Shown here piece after piece: positions 21,122 through 32,815 of a stretch of DNA of 64,000 nucleotides (the first letter of the stretch is position 1; each line of letters opens with the position of its first letter). Source of the DNA: Phytophthora sp. 'mugwort' (taxonomy: Eukaryota; Oomycota; Peronosporomycetes; Peronosporales; Peronosporaceae); contig JAUCEF010000001.1 of the NCBI GenBank assembly GCA_033558025.1, forward strand, positions 62,001 to 126,000, given 5' to 3'. The notes beneath the pieces are model-generated. The model saw nothing but the letters and a program-made list of their open reading frames with translations. It was not told where the DNA came from and did not search any database. The position numbers and the translations under genes are program-made.

Positions 21122-22568
21122 CTACTCCTTCCTATATGCCGCCTCGTCATCCGGGTGTTCTTCCTTCAACCTTGCCGTTATCGTCCGGGACAGTGCTGGT
21201 GCACTTCTGTTGGCGCAGTGCCGCTGAAAGTCCGTGTTGATGCCGAGTCCCATCGCTCCCCTGTCCAGTAGCATATTAGTTTCTGCCAGCATGCCTGCGC
21301 GCGGTTTCAGTCCCAAAAAATGTGCTCCATGGTTTCCTTGTGTCCTTGGTAGCCGAGCAGCTTGCGCAGCACAGATGCCACCAATACTTGGTATTCCGTG
21401 AGGTCATTGTTGTGCGCCCATAATTTCGTCGTCGTCTGCTGCAGGGCTGCCGCCTGCCAGCCACTGCTTCTTGCAGTCTGTTTGGAGTCTGGTTACCGTA
21501 CTTGCCAACGCTGACCTTCCCCTTTTTATTTCTGAATGCTTGCTTCTTCAACATGTCATCACGTGTCTGTTTTTTATATTGATTCGGGAACGCACCATGG
21601 GAATCCGTGCAGCCTCGGGTGAGCGAAGAAAATGATGCTCCCTTCCCGTTCATACTTCTGACGTTTCTGTGTGTCGTCCGCTATCTACGGGTGTGCACCT
21701 GCTGATTTGCGTACTCTCCAATATATCCCATTGTTTGTTGTTGCTCGATGACGTCTTGCGGCGGGGGATCTGTCTGGTCCCGTATGGCTTCCTTTATCCG
21801 TCCCCTCTCTATCACTGTCCATGTGTAGTCGTTTTGAAGATCGGGTGACGCATCGTCGCTCTTGCCCCGACTTGCAATCCTTCACCGATCGCTATGGACG
21901 GTGCAACGCCTAGGATGGCAATTCCCCACCTGCGCAGTTTGGCCTGTTGGTGGGCTCTGTCTCCTTTGGTTGGTATCGTCATGGAGTATGATCGCGCACT
22001 AATTCGCTGGATGTTAAGCTCCGCTAGCGTACACACCTTGATCCTGTCAAATTTCTTGCTCGTTAACATTCTGCCGGTCTGTTCTACACTGCCGGGGTTG
22101 TCATTCCAATAATATGTGGGCCAGTACTCCACCTCCTCTTGTGTCCATTCTCGGACTGGCTTGGGCAAAGCCTGCTAAATTTCCACGACCCATTCCTGCT
22201 CCGACGTCCAGTTGATCGCTTCTTCTGCCAGTCCCTGCAGGCGACTGTTCCTGTTTCCTCTACCGTTCTTCTGTGACCGTCTCCAGTGGGAACAGCCAGT
22301 TTCCTATTAGGCATTGTAGCGTGTTGCCTGGTGTTCGTCGTAGTTCCCCTCTTTTTAATGCTCCGTCTTGGCGAGGCAAAATTTCTTTTACCCACATCTG
22401 CATTGCACCTCGGAACGCCCAATATTGCCACGCCACGTAGTAAATGTCGTGACGTTGGATAAGCCATTGGAGGGTGTGTTTTACTCGTTGTGTCTTACAC
22501 GTTATTGCCACTGAGGCTAGACCGACTCTGTCTGCCTGGTTTGGCGTGAATAACAGTCCTGGATTCAT
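21122..22568 (-). pseudogene. Unrecognised multi-frame broken gene, possibly mobile
   Basis: Overlapping minus-strand frames (22568-22260, 22467-22084, 22168-21812, 21885-21685, 21653-21276, 21316-21122) look like one decayed coding region of about 480 codons. Readable segments include TLQWLIQRHDIYYVAWQYWAFRGAM, MPKPVREWTQEEVEYWPTYYWN, RISARSYSMTIPTKGDRAHQQAKLRRWGIAILG and GLKPRAGMLAETNMLLDRGAMGLGINTDFQ. The tryptophan- and tyrosine-rich composition and preserved amino-acid texture across frames suggest a real former protein. I cannot assign a family; a transposable-element ORF is the likeliest source, given the surroundings. Confidence 0.4.
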
Positions 22569-23700
22569 CTTATGGCGAGATTGTTACTAATAGATAAAGG
22601 GGTATTCTTCTGCTGGAATAGAAAGACTAATATAAATCCCCAACAGGTTTGAGAATCCGTGCGAAAGTCCAAAACAGCCGCGTATCATTCGAGGCGTGGT
22701 GAAGGACCATCACTACGTGAAACGAGGAAACAAGGGTCGTCTCGATGAAGCCAGACGTGGAATCGACTGCTTTGAGGGTGGGTGACTTTATAAAGCGTCT
22801 AGTAGTTAATGAATACTAACGGTCGACTTATTTCCCCAGGGGAGGGGGCGACCGTGTCGTTATGCACGCCGATCCGGGCGCCTTTACCTCTCAGCTCCAA
22901 CTGTACACAGCGCCCGTGATATGTGCGATATCTAACCGGCAAGCAAGCGTCGTACACAGCTATTAGCCACCCATCGCCATCGGCGTCGCCTAAACCGGCT
23001 GCTTCAACATCGAGCTAGCCCGCGAGTGCAGGGTTAGTTGCTGTTGCAACTCCTCAAGGTGCGGCAACTGCTCCAGCTTGGCGTGTCTCGATTAACACGG
23101 GAGGCACGGCGGTGGTGGAGACGCCCACAATTGTGAAACTCAAGCTCCGGATGCTGCAGAGCACGCTGAAAGAGCGGGTGCTACTATTCCGGATTTTACT
23201 GATCAAGCTGGTGTTGCGCGTTGTACGGTTCCTGACGATACGAGTTAGATTGTAAAACGGATGCTGCTATTCCCGATGCTACAGAGCGAGGTGGTGCGGC
23301 GAGTGATGCTATTTCGGATGATAGAGATGGAAAGTCAAACGAGAAAACAAAGCGAGAGACCGACAAACCCCCGCACCAGAAGGATGGCCTCGTCGATTTC
23401 GACGTGTTTGACAGTGACAACTGCATGAACTGTCGGCAGCTACAGATTTTTGAGCGGTTCTAAGTCCGATGCGGACGATGAAAATGTTATGGCGGGCAGT
23501 GCGGTAGCTTCGGATCTGGTAGAAAGTGTAGACGAGGTAGCAGATGTGAAATGAATGATGGTGATCCCGGCAGAAGTATTTGACATGGCGGATGATAGGT
23601 TTTCGTAGCATTGTGAAGGTTGGGGGATTACATGCGACGAAGATCAAAGCGGTAAGACGCTTTACATCATCAGACGGATGCCACATAATTTCTTGATTTA
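22569..23700. other. No confidently recognisable gene
   Basis: Short frames on both strands show no diagnostic motif. From about 23460 onward the plus strand has acidic fragments (SDADDENVMAGSAVASDLVE), which could be the N-terminal acidic part of the downstream piggyBac relic. Confidence 0.4.
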
Positions 23701-23769
23701 CCATTGTGTTAATTATGTAGTATCCATCGTTGTAACAGTACAGGAAGTCTTTAAGTTGATGCTGTAACG

Positions 23770-25420
23770 AACTATTATGATGAACAACGGGCCTCATCCG
23801 ATCCGCTCGCCTTCGTTGATTCCCCTCTGGGGATGTTCTTCTACTTCTTGCACCAGGAGCTTGATTCGTATTGCTGAAGGAATAAACCTCTATTGGACCA
23901 GTATGTGTCTGCAATTGCAGTGTCTCGCCGACACAAGTTGCTCGCTCGACAGGCCGAGGGTCCTTGTGTGAGTATGCCTAACTTGGCGTACATTGAGTAA
24001 CCCTGAACAAGTTCAAACATATCCATGCTCATCAAATCGTGTACATCGTGGCGATTCTCTTTGCTAGAGCTGAAACCCCGATTCGACACGGCCTGGTCCA
24101 CCACTGGTGCATCGAAGAAGATGGAGCTTCTTAGCGCGGAACATTATCGTGCTTCGTGAAGCGCAGTTGCTTCGAGGATATTATAAAGTTAATGTACTTC
24201 AATAACAACGAAGGACGACGAAGCTCATGCCGACAAGGCATTTAAAATTCGACCGGTGCTACAAGAATTCGAGAAACGTTCCGCTGTGGATACTGTTTAG
24301 GGAAAGTCATCTCGTTCGACGAAGGCATGATGTCAACCGCAGTAAGTTCAACCCGATACGTATATTCATGCCGCTACAAGTCCAGCAGTGCTTACGGCAC
24401 CAAGTTCTACATGGCATGTTCGTAAGTTCTGCATGGCCTGTTCTTCCTGATACCGCCTACTGCTCAATGTAAGTTTCGCTGTTCTGTATTCCACGGATTG
24501 CGATATTGTGGATCTTACAGAATAAACTAATCTGTGCTTATGTACTAGATATGTAAAGAGTTGAGATCTAGTGTGGGGGCAACAAGCACAAGAAGAAGAA
24601 AAAAACAGAAGTATCCTACAGAAACCTTGGGCCTAGGGCCGAATGCCGTCGTGAGGAGCATCTAGAAAGTGTTGATCAGTCAGCTGATGAAGCTCTCGAA
24701 AGTGACCGATAGCTTCGGCTGTGAGTCTGAAGCTACTGCAAATAGGCTTGTATCACGTTTATACTACGCGGACCGATCGGTTAAGCTCGTGCTCAATCCA
24801 GTTCACGCACAGCAAACACCCGAAACACCGAGAGGAACTTACCGTATCGCGCAAGCGTGACTATCTACAGTTAGGTGCATCGAGCTGGATAAACTCTAAG
24901 GCGGTGAGCATGCTTGCTACTGGCTGCAGCACCCATGTCAGGAGCGTATTGAGGACGGAAAAGATGGAACGCGCAGCACAGTGCCTTGCCCTAAGCTGGT
25001 CGGGGACTACGGACTTGGTATGGGAGACGTGGATGTTTACGACCAGCTGCGATTTCAGCGGTACAGCTTCCAGCTATGTATATCCCTACGAAAGCATTAC
25101 AAGCAGATATGTGTCTTGTTACCATGGCTGTCGTCTATGGATACATGTGCACGGCTTAACGATCAAGAAGAGAGGAGGCAAAAAAATTGCGTACTATTCG
25201 CTCCGGTTGCGCACGCGCTGTTAACACTGTGGACGATCAACTTCGAGACGCATGTCAATGCCGATTTACATAGCGTCCGTACCAATAAGTTAAGATTATA
25301 CGTTAATCAACGCGGACAGCTTCTACTCTATCAAGCATCACGAACGCAGGCAGTACCTGTGCAAAGTGCGCTCCGCATTTGCAGACTTGAAGATGAAGTC
25401 GTTTGAATATGAGCAATTTC
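23770..25420 (+). pseudogene. piggyBac-type transposase relic 2
   Basis: Plus-strand frames run from an N-terminal segment (FLHQELDSYC...) through WSTTGASKKMELLSAEHYRA and DKAFKIRPVLQEFEKRS to the catalytic block VISFDEGMMSTA (about 24308-24345), with SKFNPIRIFMP and GTKFYMAC continuing in shifted frames. The SFDEGM aspartate is the first catalytic residue of the piggyBac DDD triad. Further on, VPCPKLVGDYGLGMGDVDVYDQLRFQRYSFQL (about 24980-25080) carries the family's DY--GMG-VD-HDQLR signature. Several stops and frameshifts occur (for example the stop after the KRSAVDTV segment). It is more complete than the relics near 5.5 and 53.8 kb. Confidence 0.8.
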
Positions 25421-25599
25421 TGCCTGTGGTGCAGCGATGCATTTGGAGGCCGCGTAGCTTTCAGCCACCACGTACGATGCGTGGGGGCGGAAACACGCTG
25501 CCATACGATCAGATCTGGCAGGGCACCTGGGAAGATGACCAGAACACTCCACGCAGTTTGAAAAAAAATCAGATTCCGTAAATGTAGTAGAGGTCAAGA

Positions 25600-26860
25600 G
25601 AGGGGAAAATAACAGCGATATAACAAATTACTCATCAGCTTCACTTATCATGTGCCTTTTTTTATGATGCGTGTTGAGGACTAGTCGCGCATTGCCTCCT
25701 CAGTGATTCATTAATTAGGGAGAAATCGTCCAGTGTCTCCTTACTAGTCCGTTAGTCAGGAACTTCGTCATTTCTGCTTCCGCGCGTGCACTGCGAGAGT
25801 GGCCAAGCGCTATTCGTGTCAAAGATCGGGCGGTTGGCACTCAAGGCCACGGTCGTAGCATTGAAAGGTATTTGGGGGTAACTGGTTTTGAGGAAGCTTT
25901 ATGCTCATCACAGCCAATGAAAAAACGATATTCTGCTGGATACCTTAAGGGTCTTGTCTCCCTTTGCGTAGCTGTTCTGTGCCCGATACATCCTGACATG
26001 GCATTAGGATGTGAAGGGGCTTACAATAACAGATGTTTGACAGGTTTTGAGGTATACTTTATTCAAGGTTAATATTTGTAGGAGAGAACAAGACACGGGG
26101 TTAGAAGGGTCAACGTTAGGCGTGATTCACTCGCAGCTCCGGGAGACGAAGAAACATCTCAATTTGCCGCTCTTCTTGGCTACGAAGTACCGCAGAATAA
26201 TATTGGCAGCTTCAGTAAATTGCCCGTCGGTTGGGGTTTTAATAGGAGGTTCTTCAACTTGTACGCTGCTGCAGTCTGGTCTATGCAGGTGGTCCGAACT
26301 CAGCAGAGCTCAACAAACGTGTCGTCGCTGTAGTCATAGGAAACTGCATTATCGTTAGCGCGCAAACTGCCAATTGATATCTGTGAGGAGAGTTTAGTAA
26401 GCACGGCCTGCCCTGAATTGGCCCGAACGATTCTTCCTCCTCGACCTGGGTAGCTCTTGGGTACGGGCTGACAATATGAGTGGTGTCTAAGGGCAGTTAA
26501 CATTGCCCAGGTCTACCCAGTCCTACAGTTGAGCAAATAACTTATTCCAAAGATTGCTGAACCCACTGCATCGTTTGCCAACATCCGTCTTGTACCAATC
26601 CGCTGAGCCTATCCAGCCATGTCCACGTCCGGCGCGTCGTTCTTAGCACTTCTATAGGTTCCTCCACGACGATTTGGTCCTCCGCCGGTGCATGCGCGAC
26701 TATATCATCAACGCCCCGTAGTCACGTGGATGACCGTTCCGTCCGGAGTCGGCTGAAGCAGACTCGTTATAAGTATGCAAAGCTTAAAGCGAGTAGAAAT
26801 GTAACACACGGTCACGACGTCCCGGACCGGTAACAACGCGCCGCCACCATCCCGCCGTCC
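25600..26860. other. No recognised gene
   Basis: On the minus strand between about 26250 and 26130 some coding-like text is visible (FTEAANIILRYFVAKKSGKLRC), but no family could be named. The rest is short frames only. Confidence 0.35.
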
Positions 26861-26872
26861 TATCTCTCGATA

Positions 26873-27240
26873 TTGTCCGAGTTGTTCGCCGGCCGCGATG
26901 GACTGACGAGCAGAGTGATCTTGGATTCGGACGACGTGGCGGTCGATAGTGTGCAAGAGGAGACGCGTGCTGACAGTGACAGCGAGCCCTCGACCCCACG
27001 CTCGAACGACAGCGGGCGCTCGGGGTTAATTCCCTTGCGGATGAAGATGGCCGCGGGATGTCTGCCCGCACACGAACGGCGGTGTCGCGGAAAGTCTCCA
27101 CACTCACCAAGAGCATCCGTGGGCCCTCACGGAATAGCTTGTAACCATGCAACGAGCCCAAAATGAGCTATTGCAAAGGATTATCCAGTCTCTCGTCCAA
27201 GTTCAGCAACGTTCGTCCAGCGAGTAGTAACATGACGGTG
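26873..27240 (+). pseudogene. Acidic serine-rich ORF fragment, unrecognised
   Basis: A 97-residue plus-strand frame starts SELFAGRDGLTSRVILDSDDVAVDS and continues with an acidic serine-rich run (EETRADSDSEPSTPRSNDSG). It shifts frame near 27045 into ADEDGRGMSARTRTAVSRKVSTLTKSI. Such disordered acidic segments are common in retroelement polyproteins, but no domain is visible. No function is proposed. Confidence 0.25.
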
Positions 27241-27439
27241 ACGGATCATTTAGTTACGACTCAAGCAAAAACCTTTTGATCACATCTATCTTGTTCATAC
27301 ACTTCGCAAAATTTACTAAACTTTTCATGTCGCTATGGCTGGACTCGTGCGTGCCGAAGTCCGGATCACGACCTTTAATGATACATGTAACTGGGTCCTA
27401 AAAAATACACCAGCATATTGTGTAAGACCATGCAACCTA

Positions 27440-28010
27440 CGATAACATTTCCGCCTTTTACGGTGACTTCTGGTCGACTTTCCGCATCAAAATGCGTCAC
27501 CGGTTCTTAAGAAAGCCAAAGGCTCGTTCCACGACAATTCGTGTACGAGTGACTGTAGTTGTAGCGACTCTTCATTGAGCAAGTACCGGCTTCTTCCTCG
27601 GGGAACGGGGTGAGTACTGCTTATAGCCAGGTTACCCAGCAATGGCCAAAAAAAATGAATCGCTGGCGAAAACCCGAACGATTCCACAGCAACTAATTGT
27701 TCGACGATCCAGAACAGATGGAACCCGGTGTAAACCGCATCCTGTTGTCGACGATTGTCTGAACGTTGATCCCAGGGCAGCCTTTGCGGTAATACCACCC
27801 TTCATACTCGCGAGGGCGGCAAATCATTCACAAGGATGTCATCAATGATCTCATCAGCTTCTGGAAAACCAAACATCCTCTCAAACGTAAGTGACTCGCG
27901 CTCTAGGTGGCCCTCGTCCATGTCGTAGTCCAACATCTATTTTGTGATCCTCCGCAACACTGCCAACACTGCGTTGATGGCCACGACGGCCGTATTTTTG
28001 CTGATTCCAT
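27440..28010 (-). pseudogene. PIF/Harbinger transposase fragment (DDE_Tnp_4)
   Basis: Minus-strand frames read HLERESLTFERMFGFPEADE (N-terminal region), then CPGINVQTIVDNRMRFT (second-aspartate block) with NGPGS-like context. LTPFPEEEAGT and YNYSHSYT then match the LTPY----GTL-- and YN--HS--R-VVERAFG motifs near the third acidic residue of Harbinger nucleases. The ORF at 27798-27487 is an overlapping frame of the same region. Stops and frameshifts are frequent. The fragment abuts the LTR of Gypsy copy B, which may have inserted beside it. Confidence 0.6.
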
Positions 28011-28089
28011 AGAAGCTGAGACAGTCGATCGTTGGTCACTGGCTAGGTAGTAGCTATTTTCTTGAACTTGCTCACGTCAACAGGGCGGC

Positions 28090-28493
28090 TGTAGCGGGGT
28101 TACACGAAGGTGGCACGAAGTGTAGCCATGGCACGTGTCACCTTGCAGCGAGTGGTACTTCGTACCACTTGGATTAACAGGATTTCAGTACGTGGCCACA
28201 GGGCCGCCCGATATTCATTTGACTAGTTTAACTATAATAAATAGTTAGAGTCATACATTTACATCACATGCGACTTTGCCGCAAATAAGCAAACAAATAA
28301 CAGTTCAGTTTTAGTATCAGAGAGATTATTGTCCTAGGTTTAGGAATACTGACTCTTTGAGTCTCTAGTGGTATAACGGTATAACTAGAGGGATCTGAGT
28401 CTCTGCGGAGACCTTAGGGGTTAGGAACCACAGCTAAGACTCGGGGAGTCATACGTCTTTCTCCGACGCACTACGCTACGCAGTCCCGCTGCA
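28090..28493 (+). repeat. 5' LTR of Gypsy copy B
   Basis: The LTR is 404 bp, from TGTAGCGGGG to CCCGCTGCA, with imperfect terminal inverted bases TGTAGCGGG / CCCGCTGCA. The inner part equals the LTR of copy A; the outer part (28090 to about 28235) differs at many positions. Confidence 0.9.
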
Positions 28494-28495
28494 CC

Positions 28496-28513
28496 TGGCA
28501 CCACTTGTAGTCA
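28496..28513 (+). promoter_or_regulatory. Candidate primer-binding site
   Basis: TGGCACCACTTGTAGTCA begins two bases after the LTR, where a tRNA 3' end (ending CCA) would anneal to prime minus-strand synthesis. The same sequence is present in copy A. The matching tRNA was not identified. Confidence 0.5.
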
Positions 28514-28542
28514 AACACGCACCTGAGTCTTAAGACTATTCC

Positions 28543-29881
28543 TTGGTGAGGATGAAGCAGACAGCGTTTTCAAATCTGTCCCAGAGCCAGCAAGACGCGC
28601 GGAAAAAGCTTATGTCTTTGCTCGGCCCTGAGGGCATAATGCATCTTGCTTCGCAAGGACCGGACACGGTGAACGCGCATCTGGAGGCGTTCTCAAGCTA
28701 CGAGAATGCTCTGTTTGAGCACCTCCAGCAGAGGATGTCGGCGTCTGCAATGACATCGACGACATCGTAGGATGGGTCCTCCCGGCCTAAACCGCTCATC
28801 GTGAGTGTCAAGACTTTCGAAGGAAAGGAGGGGGAGAACCTCATGTTGTGTATCCGTGAGATCGAAATGGCGATGGGATCGGCTATGCTCCGTACTGAGC
28901 AACAGCGCGTGGGGCTAGCAATCTCGAAGCTCGGTGACCAAGCACGAGAATGGGCACTCACGTGCGATACGTCGGTGGACGCGGCCTTCCCAATCTGGGA
29001 AGAGCTGAAACCCAGCTTCCGCAAGAGTTTGCTCCGCCTAATCAGGTGTACCGCGTGCGGTCACGCTTTCTGAGTACCAGCCAGGGTAAGAAGGACTTCA
29101 TGGACTTCGTCCAGGAGTTGCGAACTCTGATCGCCGGCATGGCGGCTGATCCTCTGCCAGAGGCAGCGACTGTGACAGGCTTTATGGAAGGCCTCCGCAG
29201 TGGCGTGGCCAGGACGGAAGTCCTCCGCACTCACCCTTCCTCTTTTGAAGAGGCCGTGAGAGTGGCGTTGAACGCCGAGTTCAACTTCAAGTCGTCTCGA
29301 CTTCACTGGGGTGTTGCTAACGCTACTCCACCCGACGGACCAGATCCTATGGACCTCAGCTACGCTGAAGGTGAGGAAGCTGACCTTCACGCTGCCGAGC
29401 AGCGTATGGGTGTTCGTCGGTGCTTCATCTGCCGAAGTACCACCCATTTGAGCGCAACCTGCCCGTTGCGCAGGTCGTGTCATGCTCCTACGACCTTTCG
29501 CTCTGCATCGAGCCAAGACCTCGACTCGTCGCGGGCAAACGGCGACACTCAGTAGGCGCGGGGCGCCCTGCTGGGGAAGAACTCAGTTCTGTTGAGCCTC
29601 ATGGAAGTGGAGGTCAACAGGACCCAGCCCCGGAGAGAGCCCTACTCTTTAACACGGAACGTGTATGCAAGCCGGGCTTGCTCGTCGTTGAGGCGACGGC
29701 GAAGGGCTTTGAGAAACCATGGGTAATCTTGATCGATTCCGGAGCGTTGGGCAACTATGCTCGACGCTCCACGATGGAGGGAAGTCAGCAGTACGCTGAG
29801 GCGCTCAGAGAGCGCAGGAGTGACATCGTCACTGCTCGCCTAGCGACGGGACCCGTGTCACGGCGCCCAAGGTTCCTGTGA
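28543..29881 (+). pseudogene. Gypsy gag and aspartic protease, copy B (broken)
   Basis: Gag starts at 28543 (VRMKQTAFSNLSQSQQDARK, 75 codons to a stop), resumes at 28801-29073, and continues in frame 28950-29555. That frame carries the gag core (DFVQELRTLIAGMAADPLPEA) and the zinc knuckle CFICRSTTHLSATC. The protease (29420-29881) has VILIDSGALGNYARRS at about 29725-29770. A further protease-like tail (LVQDLDSRYDLILGIAWL) lies at about 29926-29980. The same stops occur in copy A. The breaks would prevent a normal Gag-Pol. Confidence 0.8.
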
Positions 29882-30228
29882 ACCTGGCGTAAAGTTTCTC
29901 GACTTCGATAGCGTGGAACGCTGTCTGGTTCAGGACCTGGATTCGAGGTACGACCTCATCCTGGGCATCGCATGGCTGGATGTCATGAGCCATGAATTGA
30001 TTGGAGGTCGAAGACCTTGAACGCAACGCGCCTTACTCCTATGGAGCTTTGGTGAGTCATGCACCCATCTCGGCTAGGAAGCAAAAGCACTTTTGGCGCA
30101 GGCACTGGACCGAGTCGGTCAACGTGCTGGACATCGGAGTATCCGAACTTGTAGACACTGAAGATGTCGAGGACAAGAGGCCCGAGCAGAGCTCGCGGGC
30201 TGTGACTGGAACGGCAGGAAACCCGCTG

Positions 30229-30540
30229 AGCGACACAGGTGACATGTGTCACGACAACGACACTCGTCACGATGACGGGGTGTCATTACACGCCATGCGT
30301 GGTGTGGCCGGCAGTATGCCGGGGCATCAAGGCCGCGGGACTCAGGACATGTGGGGCGGCAGACAATCCACTGGGTGACCGACGTCATGGTGACATTGGT
30401 CACGACGGTGACACTCGTCACGACGACGAGTTGTCGTTACACGCCATGCGTGGTGTGGCCGGCCGTGAGCCTGGCCATCAAGGCCGATGGCCCACTGATG
30501 GAGGTGACGTAGCACGTAATCCACGAGGTGGAGACTGTCC
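30229..30540 (+). repeat. 152 bp imperfect tandem duplication in pol linker
   Basis: Two successive units share GTCACGA...GACACTCGTCACGA and ACACGCCATGCGTGGTGTGG, starting 152 bases apart (for example at 30286 and 30438). The period is not a multiple of three, so it shifts the frame between protease and RT. Copy A has the same arrangement at about 330-640. Confidence 0.75.
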
Positions 30541-30628
30541 ATTGCCGAGTTCGGCGACGCCTTGAAGGCCGGCGAGTTAGTCGAGTTGGTCATTCTACGA
30601 CCTGAAGAGGCGTTAACCAAAAAAAAAC

Positions 30629-32036
30629 TTGTCGTCGCTTTTGGATAAAGCAGTCCTTGAGGACACCAAGAAGGCGTTGAATGCGCGGGCGGGATCCTCG
30701 ATCCTCAAGGGCCCCTCCGATCCGTATTACCCTTTGATGAAGGAGTATCAAGACGTGGTCTCGAAAGAACCTCCACGAGACTACTTCCGGATCGAGGTGT
30801 ACGTCATGATTCCTGGAACCAAATACTGCGTGACAAGGCAGTGGCCTTTGCCAAGAGGACAGTGAGACGTCATTGACGTGTTCTTCCGTGCTAAGCACGA
30901 GGCGGGTATGGTGCGCGAGAGCAAGTCTCCACACTCAACGCCTACGTTCTATATCAGAAAGCCGAATGGCAAGTGGCGAATCGTTCATGCTTTAATAAGC
31001 TCAACGCGGCCACCATTCCGGCGCAGATGCCTATTCCTAGGAAGGACGGTTTACAGAGCAACATGACGGAGTGTACGGTGTACAGTGCCCTCGACTTGGT
31101 CGATGGATAGTATCAATTGCTCATGCGAGCAAGCGATATTCCGCTTACGGCGGTCAGCATTCCGGGTGGTATGCTCTAGGAGTGGCTAGTAATGCCCCAA
31201 GGGCTGTAGAACGCGCCTGCGACGTTTAATCGTCTTGTGTCACAACTGTTCAGGCCCCACAGGGCGTATGCTCAGACATACTTCGACGACATATTCGTCC
31301 ACAGTCGTGCGGAGCATGGAAAGCATGATGTGGAGAATCAAATTGAGCACCTGCGAGCGGTGCTCGATTGCATGCGCACACAAAAGTTGTATGCCGACAT
31401 TGACAAGTGTGTCTTCGGCGCTGCCCTTTCTGGGATGCTCCATTGGGAACCGCAGCCTTCGAGCGGATCCCGCTAAGGTCAAGGCCATTGTAGACTGGTC
31501 GGTTCCAAAGAACCAGATAGACTTACGGAAGTGGCTTGGCCTGGCCAATTACTTGCACAAGTACAGCAAGAGCTATGCTGAAGTGGCAAGGCCACTATCC
31601 AATCACCTTAAGGAGGATGTGGACTGGTGTTGGACACCGGACATCAAGCGGCTTTTGAAGTCATTAAGGAGAGTCCCCTTCAGACGCCGTCCTGGCGCTG
31701 CCAGATCCCGATCGTCCTTTCAGTATCTTCTGTGACGCGTCGGACTTTGCCATCGGTAGTGCTTTGTTGCAAGCAGACGCTGAAGGGCGTGAACGCGTGA
31801 TCGCGTTTGAATCTCGCCAGCTTAAGGCTGCTAAGAAGAACTATCCGGTTCATGACGAAGAGCTACTTGCGATGAAGTATGCGCTCGTCCAATTCAGGGT
31901 TCACCTGCTCGGCTCCAAGCTGTTTGAGATCTACACTGATCATGCGTCGCTACGTATTGCGACGCAGTCGCCTCATCTCTCTCAGAGAATGGTCCGTTCG
32001 TTGGCTCTCCTTCTGCGGAGTACAACTTCGAGATGA
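30629..32036 (+). pseudogene. Gypsy reverse transcriptase and RNase H, copy B
   Basis: The RT begins with the conserved lead-in (EYQDVVSKEPP...) and RQWPLPRGQ, a stop, then MVRESKSPHSTPTFYIRKPNGKWRIVHA (the P-NGKWR-V motif), YSALDLVDG, MPQGL-NAPATFNRL and the catalytic TYFDDIFVHS (31276-31305). RNase H follows: FCDASDFAIGSALLQA (about 31728-31775), the EL LAM-YAL block, and YTDHASLR (about 31930-31955). Stops replace conserved residues in VDG-YQ, ML-EWL and QGL-NA. The catalytic YFDD itself is intact. Confidence 0.88.
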
Positions 32037-32150
32037 AGCACAAGCCTGGCAGGCAGAACGTCTTGGCCGATGCGTTTCCAGACTATGAGATCGTTCACGT
32101 CACGACGGTGATTTCGTTTGTGACAGACTTGATCCGCGCTGCGTACGCGC

Positions 32151-32815
32151 ATGACGAGTCCTGCGTCGTCACAGCATGACGAGTCCTGCGTAGCTCTGTT
32201 ACATGCGCTAGGAAGCGCGGAGTTAACTAACTCAGACATTAAGCTGTCAGCGCGGTTGCGCGCGAGGCTGCATCGATACACTCTCGATAATGGCCTATTA
32301 TACTACGGTACTTGTCTAGAAGGCACCCCACGTGTCGTTGTTCCTCACGAAGAGGATCTCAAGTATCGTATCCTCTATGAGGCACATGATACCCAACTTG
32401 GCGGTCATCTCGGTCGGTCGAGAGAAGACCTACACCTCGGTGAGCTCTCACTACTGGTGGCCGAAGCTTTACAAGTGGGTTAGTCCGTATGTACGCACGT
32501 GTGAGACGTGTCAACGAGTTAAACCCTCGCCACATTCCGCTGCGCCGTTGGCCAGCTTGCCTGTACTCACGGGGTGTCGGCAATCCATGAGTATGGAATT
32601 TGCGTTCGGGATGCGGCAGGCAACACGGGCATCGTGGTCTTTGTCGACCGATTGAGCAAGATGGCTCATTTAACGGCGGTGCCGGACTCCTTGATAGAGA
32701 AGGAACAGCCATGCTGTTCATGGGTCGTGTCTTTCGACAGCATGGTCTGCCAGATGCAATTATCTCGGATCGAGATCCCGTTCCACCGATGCCTTCGATC
32801 CAGCAAGTTGTGATG
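32151..32815 (+). pseudogene. Gypsy integrase, copy B (truncated)
   Basis: The zinc-binding HHCC module is readable (H-----L-GH and CETCQRVK, about 32385-32525). It is followed by core pieces FVDRLSKMAHL (about 32640-32672) and HGLPDAIISDRDP (about 32737-32778), which carries the second catalytic aspartate region. Similarity stops at about 32785-32815, before the catalytic glutamate. The sequence after this point is unrelated, so the 3' end was lost by deletion or replaced by another insertion. Confidence 0.8.

Larger units (their letters stand above)
28090..32815 (+). mobile_element. Gypsy LTR retrotransposon, copy B (3' truncated)
   Basis: In order: 5' LTR (28090-28493), primer-binding-like site, gag with zinc knuckle, aspartic protease (DSGA at 29735-29746), a tandem-duplicated linker, RT (YFDD at 31279-31290), RNase H, and the first two thirds of integrase, where similarity stops near 32815. 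The chromodomain and 3' LTR are missing; copy C shows them. The order PR-RT-RH-IN defines Ty3/Gypsy. The frame is broken in many places. The first 2.8 kb forms an inverted, nearly identical pair with copy A at 1-2779. Confidence 0.92.
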
